Positions 23,254 through 35,066 of a DNA stretch of 64,000 nucleotides are shown here, in pieces; position 1 is the stretch's first letter, and every line of letters starts with the position of its first letter. The stretch is from contig RCSZ01000008.1 in NCBI GenBank assembly GCA_014898425.1, forward strand, positions 941,501 through 1,005,500, written 5' to 3'. Under the pieces are notes generated by a model. It saw only the letters and a list, made by a program, of their open reading frames with translations, was not told where the DNA came from and made no database searches. This DNA is from Botryotinia globosa. Lineage: Eukaryota > Ascomycota > Leotiomycetes > Helotiales > Sclerotiniaceae. Made by a program: the position numbers and the translations under genes.

Positions 23254-23841
23254 ATTCATTTCTACACTTCATCGCTTCATGTTCCAAAAAGACATCGAGT
23301 TGATGAGTGTAATTTTTTGTTTTTGGCAAATTTTTCTAAGCGAGATTTTTTCCCTCCATTTTTTATGTTTTATGTGGGGGACTCCACTATCTCAGAAACT
23401 CACAGGGATCAGTGTTATATGAGTGTCTAGAGGGACAGAGAGTTATTTTGGCTGTTGAATTTTGTTTCTATTTTAATCTGTGTCCTCGAAGTGCTCGAAG
23501 TGATGAGGAACTAAGCTTGTTTTGGCGAAATGCATGATCACTCGGTTGGGTTTTCGCCTAGAGTAGCTCGAGCAGTTCAGGCGCCTATTATTCAGGGGCT
23601 TAAATCTTCATTCCATCTCGATAGCTGATTCTAATTCTAGATCCAGCAGAGAACTATCGGATTACAAGTAATTTCATGCATCGGCAAGATGTAATGAGAG
23701 TGGAAATTCAAATTTATATTGTCATCGTCTTTCGATCTTTGAAATGATCAGAGGAAATAACGCCGAATTTCATGCAACTAGCCCATTTAACGCTTTTATT
23801 CTACCCCAAAACTATTTACAATTTACATTTAAAAGCGTGAG
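23254..23841. other. Intergenic region
   Basis: Between the tRNA and the 3' end of the chorismate synthase gene. No coding region, repeat or RNA gene is visible. Confidence 0.5.
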
Positions 23842-25290
23842 TTAATTTGATCCATTCAAAACCTCCCCATCAATACCACCTGCAACTCCCTTATCCTGTA
23901 TTTCCATCTTCTCCTTTGCAGCTTCACCACCTACTAGTGTGTATTTTGCAGGCACGATATTTTTGAGAGGTGGTAACAGACTCCTTGAAGTTTGACGGGC
24001 TTGTTGTGCCATTAATGCATCGATGACTGTGAGAGCCGCCATTGCCTCTACAATAGGTACCGCACGAGGAACAACGCATGGATCATGACGACCCTTGGCT
24101 TCGAGAATACCGGAACCACTACCGTCATAGGTGGCAGTTTGTTGGGCTTGACCAATGGTGGCTGCTGGTTTGAAAGCTACACGGAAATAGATGGGTGCAC
24201 CGTTGGTGATACCTCCTTGAATACCAGCAGAATTGTTGGTCTTAGTTGTTAACTTAGGACGAGGAATTCCATTCTTTGATGCACCAGTCTCGAGAGGTGG
24301 TACTTCAGTAGCAAGAATAAATGGATCATTGTGTTTGGAACCTGGGACTTCACAGCCACCGAATCCGGATCCGATTTCGAAACCTTTGGAGGCTGGGATA
24401 CTGAGCATAGCATGAGCGAGCATTGCTTCCATTTTATCGAAACAAGGTTCACCAAGGCCAGAAGGAACATTACGGATTACGCAAGTAACAGTTCCTCCAA
24501 TGCTATCTTGTTTATCTCTGTATTCTGCGATAATTTCGGCCATTTTCTCGGATGCTTTAGCGTCAGGGCAGCGGACCGGGACGAATTCGTCAACACGTTC
24601 CCGTGTAACGTCTTGTATAAGTGAGAGGAAAGCGGGGTTTGTGGAGGGACTTGGGTGTTCAACGGTTGGTGGGAACATATGGGTACTGCCAACGGAAGAA
24701 ACAAATGCGACAATCTCAATTCCGTGTGCGAGTCTTAGATATTTTTCAGCGATGGCACTGGCTGCCACTCTACCAATTGTTTCTCTTGCGCTGCTTCTTC
24801 CACCACCACTGCTAGCCTTGACACCGTACTTCTCGAGGTATGTCCAATCCGCATGAGAAGGGCGAGGGTAAAGGTCCATTGTTTTGTTTCCATAATCGTG
24901 TGGTCGCTGATCCTGATTACGAACAATCATTCCAATCGGTGTGCCAAGGGTAATTCCGAATTCTGTTCCAGATTGGATCTCGACTTTATCTTTTTCATCG
25001 CGGGGAGTGGTAAGGGCGGATTGACCTGGACGACGACGAGTCATTTGAGGTTGGATATCTGCTTCTGTGAGCTCCATTCCTGGTGGAACTCCATCGACTA
25101 TACATCCTACAGAGCGACAATGCGACTCTCCGTAGCTATGAGAAGGAAGAGAAGTTAGCACTTTTATGCTGAATGTGTGATGGAGGGGTAACTTTGTGTG
25201 GAAATGAATCTGGTGATGGTGTCAATTGAGTTGAAGTTGAATGATTTGTACATACGTAGTAACTTTGAAATATTGACCAAATGTAGACAT
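23842..25290 (-). CDS. ARO2: Chorismate synthase
   Basis: This enzyme makes chorismate from 5-enolpyruvylshikimate-3-phosphate with reduced FMN, the last step of the shikimate pathway, in the cytosol. There are two exons: 25290..25256 (35 nt, encoding [11 protein letters not shown]) and 25135..23842, separated by a 120-bp intron (GTATGT...CATAG). The product is 442 residues, longer than the roughly 376 of yeast Aro2 because of internal loops and a C-terminal tail. All three family signatures are present: [34 protein letters not shown] and [17 protein letters not shown]. The first exon is short but is required for the N-terminal MSTFGQ..KVTTYGESHC that characterises the family. It diverges from the lipoate ligase gene. 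No lesion is seen. Confidence 0.96.
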
Positions 25291-25660
25291 TCTGAGAAGA
25301 AGTATGAGGAATATGGAATAAAGTAGAAAAGGGTATCTATCAACAAGAGTCTCTATTATATGTAAATAAAAATCAAGAAATGAATTGATGTGATGACTCT
25401 TTTGACTCTTTCTTGACTTTTTCCGAGCCCGAGCCCGGACCCGATTCGTCGGGATGATGTGGGATGATGTGAGATGGGAAAAGAAATCCCCTGGTCATCG
25501 AGAGTCTGGTGGAGGTGATGTTATCATGTGATCATATCCCGAAGAATACCCTTGTCAATTGACTAGGAAATCTGGAAATGTCAATCTCTCTGAACCATCT
25601 CGGAACTTTGTATGAAGAAGTCAACACATTCAACGTCCGGAGAGTATATTGGATGCTTGG
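25291..25660. promoter_or_regulatory. Divergent promoter of chorismate synthase and lipoate ligase
   Basis: The 370 bases between two divergent start codons must hold both promoters. Two TGACTC motifs lie at 25394-25399 and 25403-25408, about 105-120 bp upstream of the chorismate synthase start. TGACTC is the core of the target of the Gcn4/CPC1/CpcA regulator that induces amino-acid biosynthesis. A repeated GGGATGATGTG word (25450-25470) is also present. Regulation by CPC1 is inference. Confidence 0.5.
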
Positions 25661-27030
25661 ATGCTTGGGGATTTCCAAATGTACCAAATATCAATAATCC
25701 CATCGAGAGCATTCATGCGCCAATTCATATTACGTGGCAGAAGCACGATAAGCAAAGAGTTCTTTGTTCGAAGAAATGTTTCCACTCATAGTAGTGTATC
25801 AATAGGAAGATTCGTCCAAAAAGCTACCAATCCAATCAACAAATCCCAAATATATATATCCCGAACAAACGATCCATTCATTAACTTATCCATCGAACAT
25901 TATCTTCTACAAAAGACCCCCGCAGATTCCACCGTCTTGTTTCTCTATACCAATGAACGCAGTATTGTTATTGGACGAAATCAAAACCCTTGGAATGAAG
26001 TGAATCTTGGCCGACTTGCACAATCCCCAATTGGAGATATAGCATTGGTTCGACGGCGCTCGGGTGGTGGAACAGTCTTTCACGATCTTGGAAATGTCAA
26101 TTACTGTGTCATATGCCCTACCTCGCATTTCGATCGCGATAAACATGCCGAGATGGTAGTGAGAGCTTTACATAAACTTGGTGTTGATCGGGCTATGGTT
26201 AATGCTCGACATGATATAGTATTGAAGCCAACAAACGTGGGTGTAAGCGGGTTCAAAGTATTCAAGGTATCAGGCTCGGCCTATAAGTTAACAAGGGAAA
26301 GATCTCTTCACCACGGTACTTGTTTACTAAACTCTCCAAATATTGCAAACATTGGCAAATTTTTGAGATCCCCTGCAATGAGATTCATCACTGCTCGTGG
26401 TGTGGAAAGTGTCAGTTCTTCAGTTGCAAATGTCAAGATCCAAAATAAGGCATTCGAACAAGCGGTAGTAGAGGAGTTTAGTGCGATGTATGGTCCTCAA
26501 GAACCAATACTCTTACGGGAGGATGTCAAAGAAGTTCCCGAGATATCTAAAGGTTTGGAAGAGCTTACTGTGCGTGATTAGACCCTTTTATCTTTCCTCC
26601 TGTGACGAACCTTAAGCTGACAGTTTCGAAAACAGTCTTTAGATTGGATATTCTCACAAACCCCCCAATTTTTGTTTTCAGCAGATGCATCAATAAAAAA
26701 TAAAAACAAACAGCTTCCGCTTCCCAGAGACTTGCCACCAGATGTGAGTGTAGAACGGGAAATTGAAACATGATCAACATCACTGATGCAGAGATACAGT
26801 TCAAGGCCAACTTCACGGCACGAAACGGGGCTATTATCGAGGCTGATGTAGAATATAAAGAAAATGGCGAAACGGTCCAAATTGGAAAGGATCTAGTGAA
26901 CAAGAAGATACATGAAATCGAATGGAACATGTTCCCTAGTAGTTTTGCCGAGGAACCTTTGAAATGGTTCAGCAGATTATTTTCCCACAAATTTGTGGAT
27001 TGGAGAAAGGAACGGAGAAGGGATGCTTGA
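25661..27030 (+). CDS. AIM22: Lipoate-protein ligase A (Aim22-like), mitochondrial
   Basis: The protein attaches lipoate to the E2 and H subunits of mitochondrial dehydrogenase complexes. Exons are 25661..26569, 26636..26743 and 26800..27030. The introns are 26570..26635 (GTGCGT...ACAG) and 26744..26799 (GTGAGT...TACAG, with an ACTGAT branch site), giving 415 residues against 409 in yeast Aim22. Catalytic-domain motifs are RRRSGGGTVFHDLGN (residues about 129-143), KVSGSAYKL carrying the catalytic lysine (about 200-208) and LHHGTCLLN. The C-terminal accessory domain begins with DWIFSQTPQF. The N-terminus is basic and Ser/Arg-rich, as in a mitochondrial presequence. The start is uncertain: ATGs at 25661, 25679 and 25715 are all in frame. 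Without the second intron the gene would look frameshifted, so that splice decides whether it is intact. Confidence 0.9.
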
Positions 27031-27854
27031 ACTTTCCCAGTAGAAAGCTTACTGCACCTCGAGATTCGAACGTTAGTGTCGTCGCACAAAACGTTAGACT
27101 ACGGTTCCACGAACAAACGTTTCTTTTGCATGTTCAATATACTACATAGATACCCAATGACAAGTCTCCCTTTTCATCATAGCCGCATTGACACTTTGTC
27201 GATACTTTGAAACAGCAAATGTTCACCAATTGAGGTTTGTCAAAGCGGGAGATCTGCAACCTGATTGTTTCGCGTAATTTCACCCACGTTTCTTAAATCA
27301 AGATAACCCCATAATACTTGCAAGGCATACCGAAAGGAGTGGCGTTACAAATCTCGCAAACATAATGTTAGAGAAATTGGTATAGTGTGGAAGCTATGGA
27401 AGCCTGCAAGAAGGTCTGAAGAGTCGGCGAGTTCGATAGTCTAGCCATTTTTAGTCTGATTCTGATTTCAAAAATAGAAGACTCGTCAGCGAGACTGGAT
27501 GATTATTGCATTCCCAAGCATGATTTGTTCCAATATATGGGCTCGAGAGCTTTGAAATTATCACAGCCACCCGACCCAATCATCCATCTGTTCTCGAGTT
27601 CAAGTCAATAGTCCGTGATTTCTTGTCATCCGAAACATGGATTGGCTTCATGTATGTAGAATAATGAATTTGATTTAGTGTGCGAAGTACCGAGTGTCCA
27701 TATAAGTATTGAAAGTCGCTCACGAGTATTCTCTTTTACCCTATCACTCATAATATCTTCTTTCACTCCCTCTATACATTTTAACTTCCCGGCAGGTCCG
27801 TTTAATATTATATTCTTTTTATCTAGACCGGTTCTATTTTTTTTCATAACAACT
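27031..27854. other. Intergenic region
   Basis: 3' region of the lipoate ligase gene and promoter of the GPI-protein gene. A CT-rich leader precedes the start at 27855. No gene is visible. Confidence 0.5.
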
Positions 27855-28850
27855 ATGCAATATTCAACAGTTTTTGTCTCTTTCCTCTTCTCCACTGCTG
27901 TGGCAGCTCAGGGCTATAATGGAACCCTTACCGAGACACAGACATGCAAGGAAATGTTGAAGTTGAACGCCTTGGTTCAGTTGGCCAGCAACCAAACCGA
28001 GGTCGATGCTGTCACCGGAAGTAAGTTATACTCCAAGATTCTCTGAATTTCACCAATCTCTTCAGCTCTCTATAAATCAACCCCAAGATAGTGAAACTAA
28101 TATCTACCAGATGACGCAACAAGAGCTGCTTCTCTCCAAGCTCAAGCTTCCGCCGCTTCTGTGAAACTCACGGAGCTTCAAAGCAACACTACCCTCATGG
28201 CTGACTGCGCCGTCATTGATTCAGCAATCATGACCAATTCATCATGTAACCAACAATTTCTCCTCCAAAAATTTGTTGACTTCGCTGCCAACGAAACACT
28301 GGTTACCGCCACCGTCAACAATGACATGACCAAAGTAGCAGAAATCGAACTCAAAGCTTCAGATGCCGCTGCGAAACTTCAAACGTTACAATCAAATGCT
28401 ACACTACAAGCAGCTTGTCCTGCGGTCTTTATGGCCGATGAATGTAAAATGGTAGTCGCTCTTCAGAAAATCGCGGATTTGGCCATGGATGATTCGAAAC
28501 TGAGTAAGATTGCCAAGGGCAATTCGACAAAGGAGGCAAATATTAAGGCCGCGGCTAGTGTGGCTAGTATGCAGGTTATGATGATGGAGGCCAATGCTAC
28601 TTTGATGGCCGAGTGTCAGAGTATGGGTATTGAGGTTTCGAATGGTGAGTTATTTCTTGTTTTGTTCGGGTTCGGGAGAGAGCAAGGGTAAATGAAGACA
28701 TGAATGAAGACTAATTTTTGGGATTCAATAGCTGCGACGGAAAAATCAACTTCTTCTACTACTACCCCTAAGTCGACCGCCAGTATTAATCATATAAGTC
28801 TTACTGCTCTCTTTATGGGTGTTTTGGCTATGGGCATGGCGACGTTGTAG
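27855..28850 (+). CDS. Secreted GPI-anchored surface protein with three cysteine-bounded repeats
   Basis: Exons are 27855..28020, 28111..28644 and 28732..28850, with introns GTAAGT...CCAG and GTGAGT...ATAG; the spliced frame gives 272 residues. Residues 1-18 (MQYSTVFVSFLFSTAVAA) form a signal peptide. The mature part consists of three units of about 75 residues. Each begins near a Cys and a helical LxxLVxxA segment and ends in LQSNTTLMADC, LQSNATLQAAC or MEANATLMAEC; they carry N-glycosylation sequons. A Ser/Thr/Pro-rich stalk (TSSTTTPKSTAS) follows, then a hydrophobic C-terminus suited to GPI attachment. It is probably a cell-wall or plasma-membrane protein of unknown function. The family is not one I can name. 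Confidence 0.85.
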
Positions 28851-29294
28851 ATTTTCTTAGACGGTATACGGGGGTTGGGGTTTGAGATGAAGTAGGGATG
28901 ATGATTAGATGAGGGTGAGGGTTTTAGAGTATATATATTAGAAATGGATTGGAAATGGATAGGATATAATTTTACGTTCGTTTATGTATCGTGGAGTTTG
29001 ATGGCTAGATGTGATTTAGGAGTTTTGATTGTATCTGGTGAAGTATATTGTTGTTGTATTGATGTTGTTTGTGGAAGGGAATGTTTGATTATTTTCTTGA
29101 TTCGATTATTGCTTGTAGATTTTTTATCTTTCTCTTTACCAAAAAATCAACATTAATTGATTATACATTCTATTCTAAATGCCATATAATCTCTACTATA
29201 CAGGTTCTTCTAATAATCTATGAGGAGTTGCTCAGAAAACGAAACATTCATGGATATCAGTACGATCAGGTGAGCCCAACTAATATCACCAATT
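28851..29294. other. 3' flank of the GPI-protein gene
   Basis: Includes the probable 3' UTR. Short open frames at 28944-29296 show no domain and are not called. Confidence 0.5.
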
Positions 29295-30551
29295 AAGTCA
29301 ACCACCCTATTTTCAGGCTATTTCTTTTTTGAACCACTTTTTTACATCAAAAATCACTTTTGATTATTATTAATATTTCTATTAATATTGAATATAATTT
29401 AATAAAAATTTATATATATATATATATATATTTAAACTATTTTAGATTTATATCAGAATTTTTAGGTTTTTAGGATTTTTATAATTTTTTTAGATTAAAA
29501 TTTAAAGCTTCAAAATATCGATTTTTGAATTTATATAGAAATTATTTACAAATTTTAAATTTCTATATAATCTTTAATTACTTTTTAATAACAATTATTA
29601 AAAGAAAATTACATATCTTTTATCTAAATCTATATAAAAATTTAATATTTTTTTTAAAAAAAAATGAATAGATATAAAGATATAGTATATAATAAATTTA
29701 AAGTAAAATAAATTATTGTAGGTCATTGGCTAATAATAAAATATAGAAGCTGGCTCTTGTTAACGACTAAAATGGATTATTAAGCAATATAACACGTGAT
29801 TTTAAAGAGTCTATATCGAATTATTTACTTGCTTATTCTATATTAAAGGGGAAAAGGTCTTATTTTATGCTTTTTCCTACTAATCTAGCTTTCCTACTTT
29901 CATTGATCTCTTCGTCGATCATTTCCTAATCCGGCCATTCCTTATGAATAAAGATTTCTTTAAAGATTTAATAAAGAATTAATTATTCTTTATTTCTTCA
30001 AGGCCGTACCGGACTAAAAGCTCCTTTTAAGCGATGATCATGTGATTTGATCATATTATAGGCTAATATTAGATCGAATGTCTTTTGAAAAGATATATAT
30101 ATTATATTATTAATTAATCAAAACAATATATCATATGTATTTTTAATTAAAAATAATATAAATAATCTTTGTAGTTTTGAGGGTATCTTTTTAAATATTT
30201 GTTTATAAAGAATTTTTATTTATTCAAAATCTTTCGAAATAAATATTTTATAAATTTATTTTTAGGTATTTTTCTTTAAAAGTTATTATAGATTTTATAA
30301 AAATTTAAATTTATATGTGATTTTTATATAAATTAAAAATTGATATTTTGAAGCTTTAGAAATTAATCTATAAAAATCCTAAAAATCTAATTTTTTTTAG
30401 AATAGATTTAAAATAACTTGAATTATATAAATATGAATTATTATTAAATTATATTCTATATTGATAGAGATATTGATAGGCCAAAAAAGTGATTTTTGGT
30501 GTAAAAGGGTGGCCTAAAACAGGGGTGGCTCGAAAATAGAGTGGTCGACTT
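29295..30551. mobile_element. 1.26-kb non-autonomous element with long terminal inverted repeats
   Basis: The left end AAGTCAACCACCCTATTTTC is inverted at the right end (AAGTCGACCACTCTATTTTC). The similarity continues inward for about 350 bp on each side, through blocks such as CACCAAAAATCACTTTT, GGATTTTTATA and AAAGCTTCAAAATATC. The centre (about 29710-30060) is unique and non-coding. No transposase and no clear target duplication are seen. It is probably a large MITE or foldback element; the superfamily is unresolved. Confidence 0.75.
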
Positions 30552-30750
30552 ATTGTAATAAGTCTTACTATGTCCGTTGGTATTTCACAGCTAGTCTTCC
30601 CTCTATAGCAAACTCCGCTGGTAGTATGTTCTCTATTGTAGTAAGTCTTTTATGGCTCTGTACTCTTTGCCTACGTTACTATCGACTCACCTGAACCCAG
30701 ATAATGTATGAGCTTTTATATACTGCTATCGGACAGGCGATTGCCGCTTA

Positions 30751-31446
30751 GGGCTAGTTTGGATGTACAAATCCGCGCTGAATCCATTGAATATTTATTC
30801 TTTTTGAAAACAGATTTTGAATTCATATTTGGATATCGAATCACAGATTCTATTGAATAATCTATATTTCAATAAATTTAGTATATTTTGAAATAAAAAG
30901 GGGGTGAATCATTTTAAAATGATATTAAATAATTCGCGTTTTTTAATAAATTTATATAAGAAAATAAAAATACGGATTGAAAATAAGGATTAGAAAAAAT
31001 AGATTTCATTAAATCCATTGAAATAATTCGCTCTTTTTATAAGCCTTTATAGGTTTTAAAGTCTAAAGCTTTAATAAATAAAGTTTAAAGCTTTAGTAAA
31101 TAAAGTCTAAAGCTTTAGTAAATAAAGTTTGAAACTATAGATTTATTTTAAATTAAAATTTAAATTTAAATAAAGCTATCCCTATATTTACTTATTCAAT
31201 TATTCAAATAACAATAATAAACTAAAAATTCGAATTACTCTATTTAATTTATATATATACTATATATATATTTCATTTCCTTTTATTTTTATAGATTTTA
31301 TAATAAATTTAATATACAAACTATAAAACTATAAATCAATAATCCACTCTTTTTGAAACGGATTATTATTATTACAGAATCTATAGTGATACAAAGAACG
31401 AATTATTTCAGCAGATTCAGCGCGGATTTTGCAATCAAACGAGCCC
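30751..31446. mobile_element. 696-bp PIF/Harbinger-type MITE
   Basis: The left end GGGCTAGTTTGGATGTACAA is an imperfect inverted copy of the right end (GGGCTCGTTTGATTGCAAAA), and both run on into the identical block TCCGCGCTGAATC. The element is flanked on both sides by TTA (30748-30750 and 31447-31449). A three-base TTA target duplication with a GGG...GTTTG terminus is typical of PIF/Harbinger and Tourist-like MITEs. The interior is AT-rich and non-coding. Confidence 0.8.
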
Positions 31447-32433
31447 TTACGCCCCCAATCCTGATGTATTTTAATTTCTTTTCTTTATCGTTAGATGATA
31501 GATGGTTATTGGGTTATCTATTCTATAACTGCATATGAGGGTTTTGATATAGCTAGCGAGCGGCTAGCACAGCTTATCTATAGAACTAGCTTCGTGCAAA
31601 TTCAATTTAGAAAGAATTACAATACGAATATATATTCAAGCATAGGTTACTCCGGTGTATTTGCAAAGTAGTCAAAAACGTGAAACGAGGGGTCGAGTAG
31701 TAAGCTTAGGACATGATATACTAGGAAATTCAGATCAGTAGGCGTTTCCTTGAGCGAAATGCATCAAAGATAATTTCTCAGTACTTGCACATTTTACATT
31801 GCTCTGTTATTCTTCCTGGTACGTGCGTTGAGAGAACACAAGTATTTGCAGGAAATGAGGTGAGAACTGGATGAGAAACTTGGTGAATAATGACGGATTA
31901 GATTAATGTCTAATCACAACAGGGCTCGAGGGAGAGTTGACAGCAGGATATAGAGGATTTGCGGAATGAAGATTATGGGACTGGTTTTACGGGTTGTTTG
32001 ACTGTTTGACTATCATATCACTGATGAGATAAGCTTACTCTTTTTATCATATCAATAAATGTATATTTCATTTAACAATGCAGAGCTACTCGGACAAAAG
32101 ACTATCTAATATCTATCTATATGCTACAATTTCACACACCTACTTCTAGCCATATCCTGAGCTAATTGCCCACAAAGAGTGAATAACATCCAGTGAAAAC
32201 CACACTAGCACCTACAAACCACTTGTCTCTAATGAGTTTGTTCATCACAATCTCTAGCAAATGAAAGTATCTGTTTGCACAACTTACTGATTGTGTAATT
32301 TCAAACATAATCCAAAGAGAAATTCAGATACATAAGTTCTAAGTTTCCCGTCTTATTTCTTGAGAATCTGACTTTACAACGTATTCTCATATCTCATCAC
32401 TCAATAAACATCACGGTGACTCAATCCGCAGTT
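31447..32433. other. Intergenic region
   Basis: Presumed promoter and 5' leader of the gene at 32434. No coding region or repeat is evident. Confidence 0.5.
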
Positions 32434-33200
32434 ATGGATACTCCAAGTACTCCGCAATCGCGCTCTGGTATGTCGTCTCCCCAGACTCCTATCTTCATCT
32501 CCATCTCCAGATAACTAACACACCTCATCACCACAGCTGCATCCGCAGCCTCAGCCTCCAAACCCATCACACCATCACAAATTCCCCTCCCCTCTACCCC
32601 AATCCCCACCGCAATCTCAACCCCCAACCCAGCCGCCAAAGTTCCTCTCCCAGAGACCCCCATCCCAAACACACCATCCTCTCTCGAAAAACTTAAACTC
32701 GCAGCGAAGATTCCTCTCCCGGAGACACCGACGCCTGCTGCTGCAATTTCTGAGAGTAAGGTGGATGATGGATGTTCTGTTACCTCTGAGACTATCGAGG
32801 CTCTCGAGGTTTCTTCTGCAAGTACGATCACTTCCATTCCATTTCATTCTCGTTCTCATGTATAGATTTCCTACACACTATCTACTTATCTCTTAATTAT
32901 AAAATCATAATCTTAATATCCATAAACCACAACCTCAAAACTGACCTCAACCCGCTAGTCCCCAGCGTTCCCACCTCTCACCTTCTAAGCGAACCTCCCA
33001 GCAAAGCTCCAAGCAGACTCACCTCCTCCTTCCTCGACCATCCCATCCCAACCTCCGAGATCTCGCCTCTAAAACTCGCTCCAACTTCTCAATCTCAATC
33101 TCGTCTCGCAGATTCCCCAACTTCTTCGATTCCCCAAGCTGGATCTATGGTTTTAGAAGAGATACCTTCACTAGTAAAGAATGAGAAAAAGGACAAGTAG
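32434..33200 (+). CDS. Small Pro/Ser/Thr-rich protein of unknown function
   Basis: Three exons, 32434..32467, 32537..32821 and 32959..33200, join in frame to give 186 residues. The introns use GTATGT...CACAG (69 bp) and GTACGA...CTAG (137 bp, with a CTGAC branch site). The product begins MDTPSTPQSRS. It contains two copies of a KVPLPETP/KIPLPETP motif and a third, weaker version (QIPLPSTP). It is otherwise low in complexity, with no transmembrane segment or catalytic motif, and ends in a lysine-rich tail. The exact frame fit across three exons is the main evidence that this is a gene. I do not recognise the family. Confidence 0.65.
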
Positions 33201-33926
33201 AAAAGACATGACGTATCCACACAAGTATCTTCCTCCAGGATTATCATCAGGAAATTGGACTCGGAGATATGAAGTAGGGAGGATTTACTAGCTGGCTGGC
33301 TGGCTGGTAGTATTGTGTCACCATCTCATCCATACATTCCTCACTTGGGGATTTTTCATAAGAGATCTGGTATCAAATCATGGGATTAGATTTATTGAAC
33401 GGAATTGACAAAACTAGACTATCCAATCTAATCCAAAATAATGCATCTGTTCTTGGCCAAGTTGGAAACATCATGTATGCATGAGTGAAATGGTTCAGTC
33501 GAAGTGATGGGAATGTAACCTTACCTCTGTATACCTACTACTACTTTCATCCATTTTTCCTTCAACCCGCAAATCATGATATCCTACCCGTAATACACAT
33601 AGATTCTCATACTGTACTCTATTCTACACTATAAGATATATCAATGCCGGGCATTGATAGCAATTATTACACTTGTGATTTTCACCTCAAATTTGTCATC
33701 AAACTCAGTATTATATGTAATACATCAAGCTGCGAAATGAAGACCATGGACGTAGAGTTATTTTGTAGATGTAGGTAATTGTGGTACATTATTTGCATAA
33801 CAACCAGGCCTATCTGTGTGATATGTCTTTGTAGTCATCACTATAAATAAGCCTTCCGCGGATGAGCGAGGAACACCATTTATGTAGAGCAAATTAATGA
33901 CGAAGATTCCATCCCTATAGATGATC
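33201..33926. other. Convergent intergenic region
   Basis: Lies between the 3' ends of two convergent genes. Nothing coding is seen. Confidence 0.5.
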
Positions 33927-34508
33927 TTAGATAATGTCCGGCTCGAACTTGCGAATTGCAAAAGTGCCATCCTTTTGAGCAACCAACAATTTCTTCTTCG
34001 AGCATTCCTTGATCAGATCATTTTCACATATCAAGAATCTGATGCTGCCCTGGAGACTTGAAAGAGAGATTGTTTTGATGACGTCGATAATTTACGCAAG
34101 TTCCAGCTGATTTCCAAGTAACATTTCCAGATTCCAGTGCTTCCAGAACCATCCTCTGATGACGACGTTCTTCTCAAGAAGCTCTATAACGATTCTTGGA
34201 GCTTCATAAGCTGAGAGTTTGTCAAAAACTTGGATTGGAGCTTCTTGTTCCATTCTTTCTCTCTCTTGAATTTTGTTGAGACCGCTTTGGATATGCTTGA
34301 AAGTGACCTTTCCGTCCTTGATGAGTTTCGCAATGTTTCTACCAAGCTGACATGGAGATTGACCGGCTATGAAACAATTCAGCAGTTGTCATAATTCGAA
34401 GCTCGAGAAATTATACTGACCAAGATTGAGATCGACATGACCAGTTTCAGGATCGGTACATGGTGAGCCAGACTTGGGTTCAGCGCCATGACTGGGTAGA
34501 CTTGACAT
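33927..34508 (-). CDS. Small conserved-looking protein of unknown function
   Basis: Minus-strand exons 34508..34421, 34366..34096 and 34056..33927 join in frame to give 162 residues. The introns are 34367..34420 (54 bp, GTCAGT...CATAG) and 34057..34095 (39 bp, GTAAAT...CAAG). The second is unusually short, but without it the frame stops two codons past the splice site. The product has a Ser/Gly/Pro-rich N-terminus and a mixed helical, charged body (for example GWFWKHWNLEML and CSKKKLLVAQKDG). An upstream start is possible: an ATG at about 34592 directly followed by GTGTGT could splice to an in-frame extension. I recognise no family. Confidence 0.6.
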
Positions 34509-35066
34509 GTTTGACGCTCCTTGTTCGGATGATAAAGAAGACTATTAATTACCATTAGCAAATACTTTCAACTCGATCTCTTCAGAGTACACACCATATT
34601 GACTCTACTCTCCAAGAGGATGTCATGAAAAAAGAAGGGTTGAAACGAGCTGAAAGATGCGGCGATATTATTGAGCTCAATGGCGATCGGCGAACTAGAC
34701 CAAATTGGAAAAAATTTCACCTTCGACACTCACCTTCAGACTATTGCATTCTTTTTCATGGGCATTCATACTGTATACCTGAGGAAGTATGTAGGTGTTC
34801 TTATTTATGTGTTTATATCAAGACGAACGGTAGATAAAGTCACATCGTAAGTCATAATGTGTCGAAGAGCAAAAAGCTATCAACTTTGTCTGGCTGGATG
34901 AGATTGTCAATTTGGGATCTAATCTAGTTATCGACTAGTTAACTTCGAGTGCCACGGCACAAAACGGTTTATCAACATAATGACTAGTGTTAAATCTGCC
35001 CTCTCCTACCCCTTCATCAAATCTTCTCTCAAAAACCCCCATCCCATTCTAATAACCAACCCCCCC
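34509..35066. other. Intergenic region
   Basis: Probable 5' region of the gene at 34508 and 3' region of the gene ending at 35067. A short plus-strand open frame at 34625-34837 has no support. Confidence 0.4.

Noticed and set aside
26744..26799. Apparent frameshift in the lipoate ligase gene
   Set aside because: A 56-nt GTGAGT...TACAG intron with an ACTGAT branch site restores the frame exactly and gives a protein of the expected length, so the gene is taken as intact.
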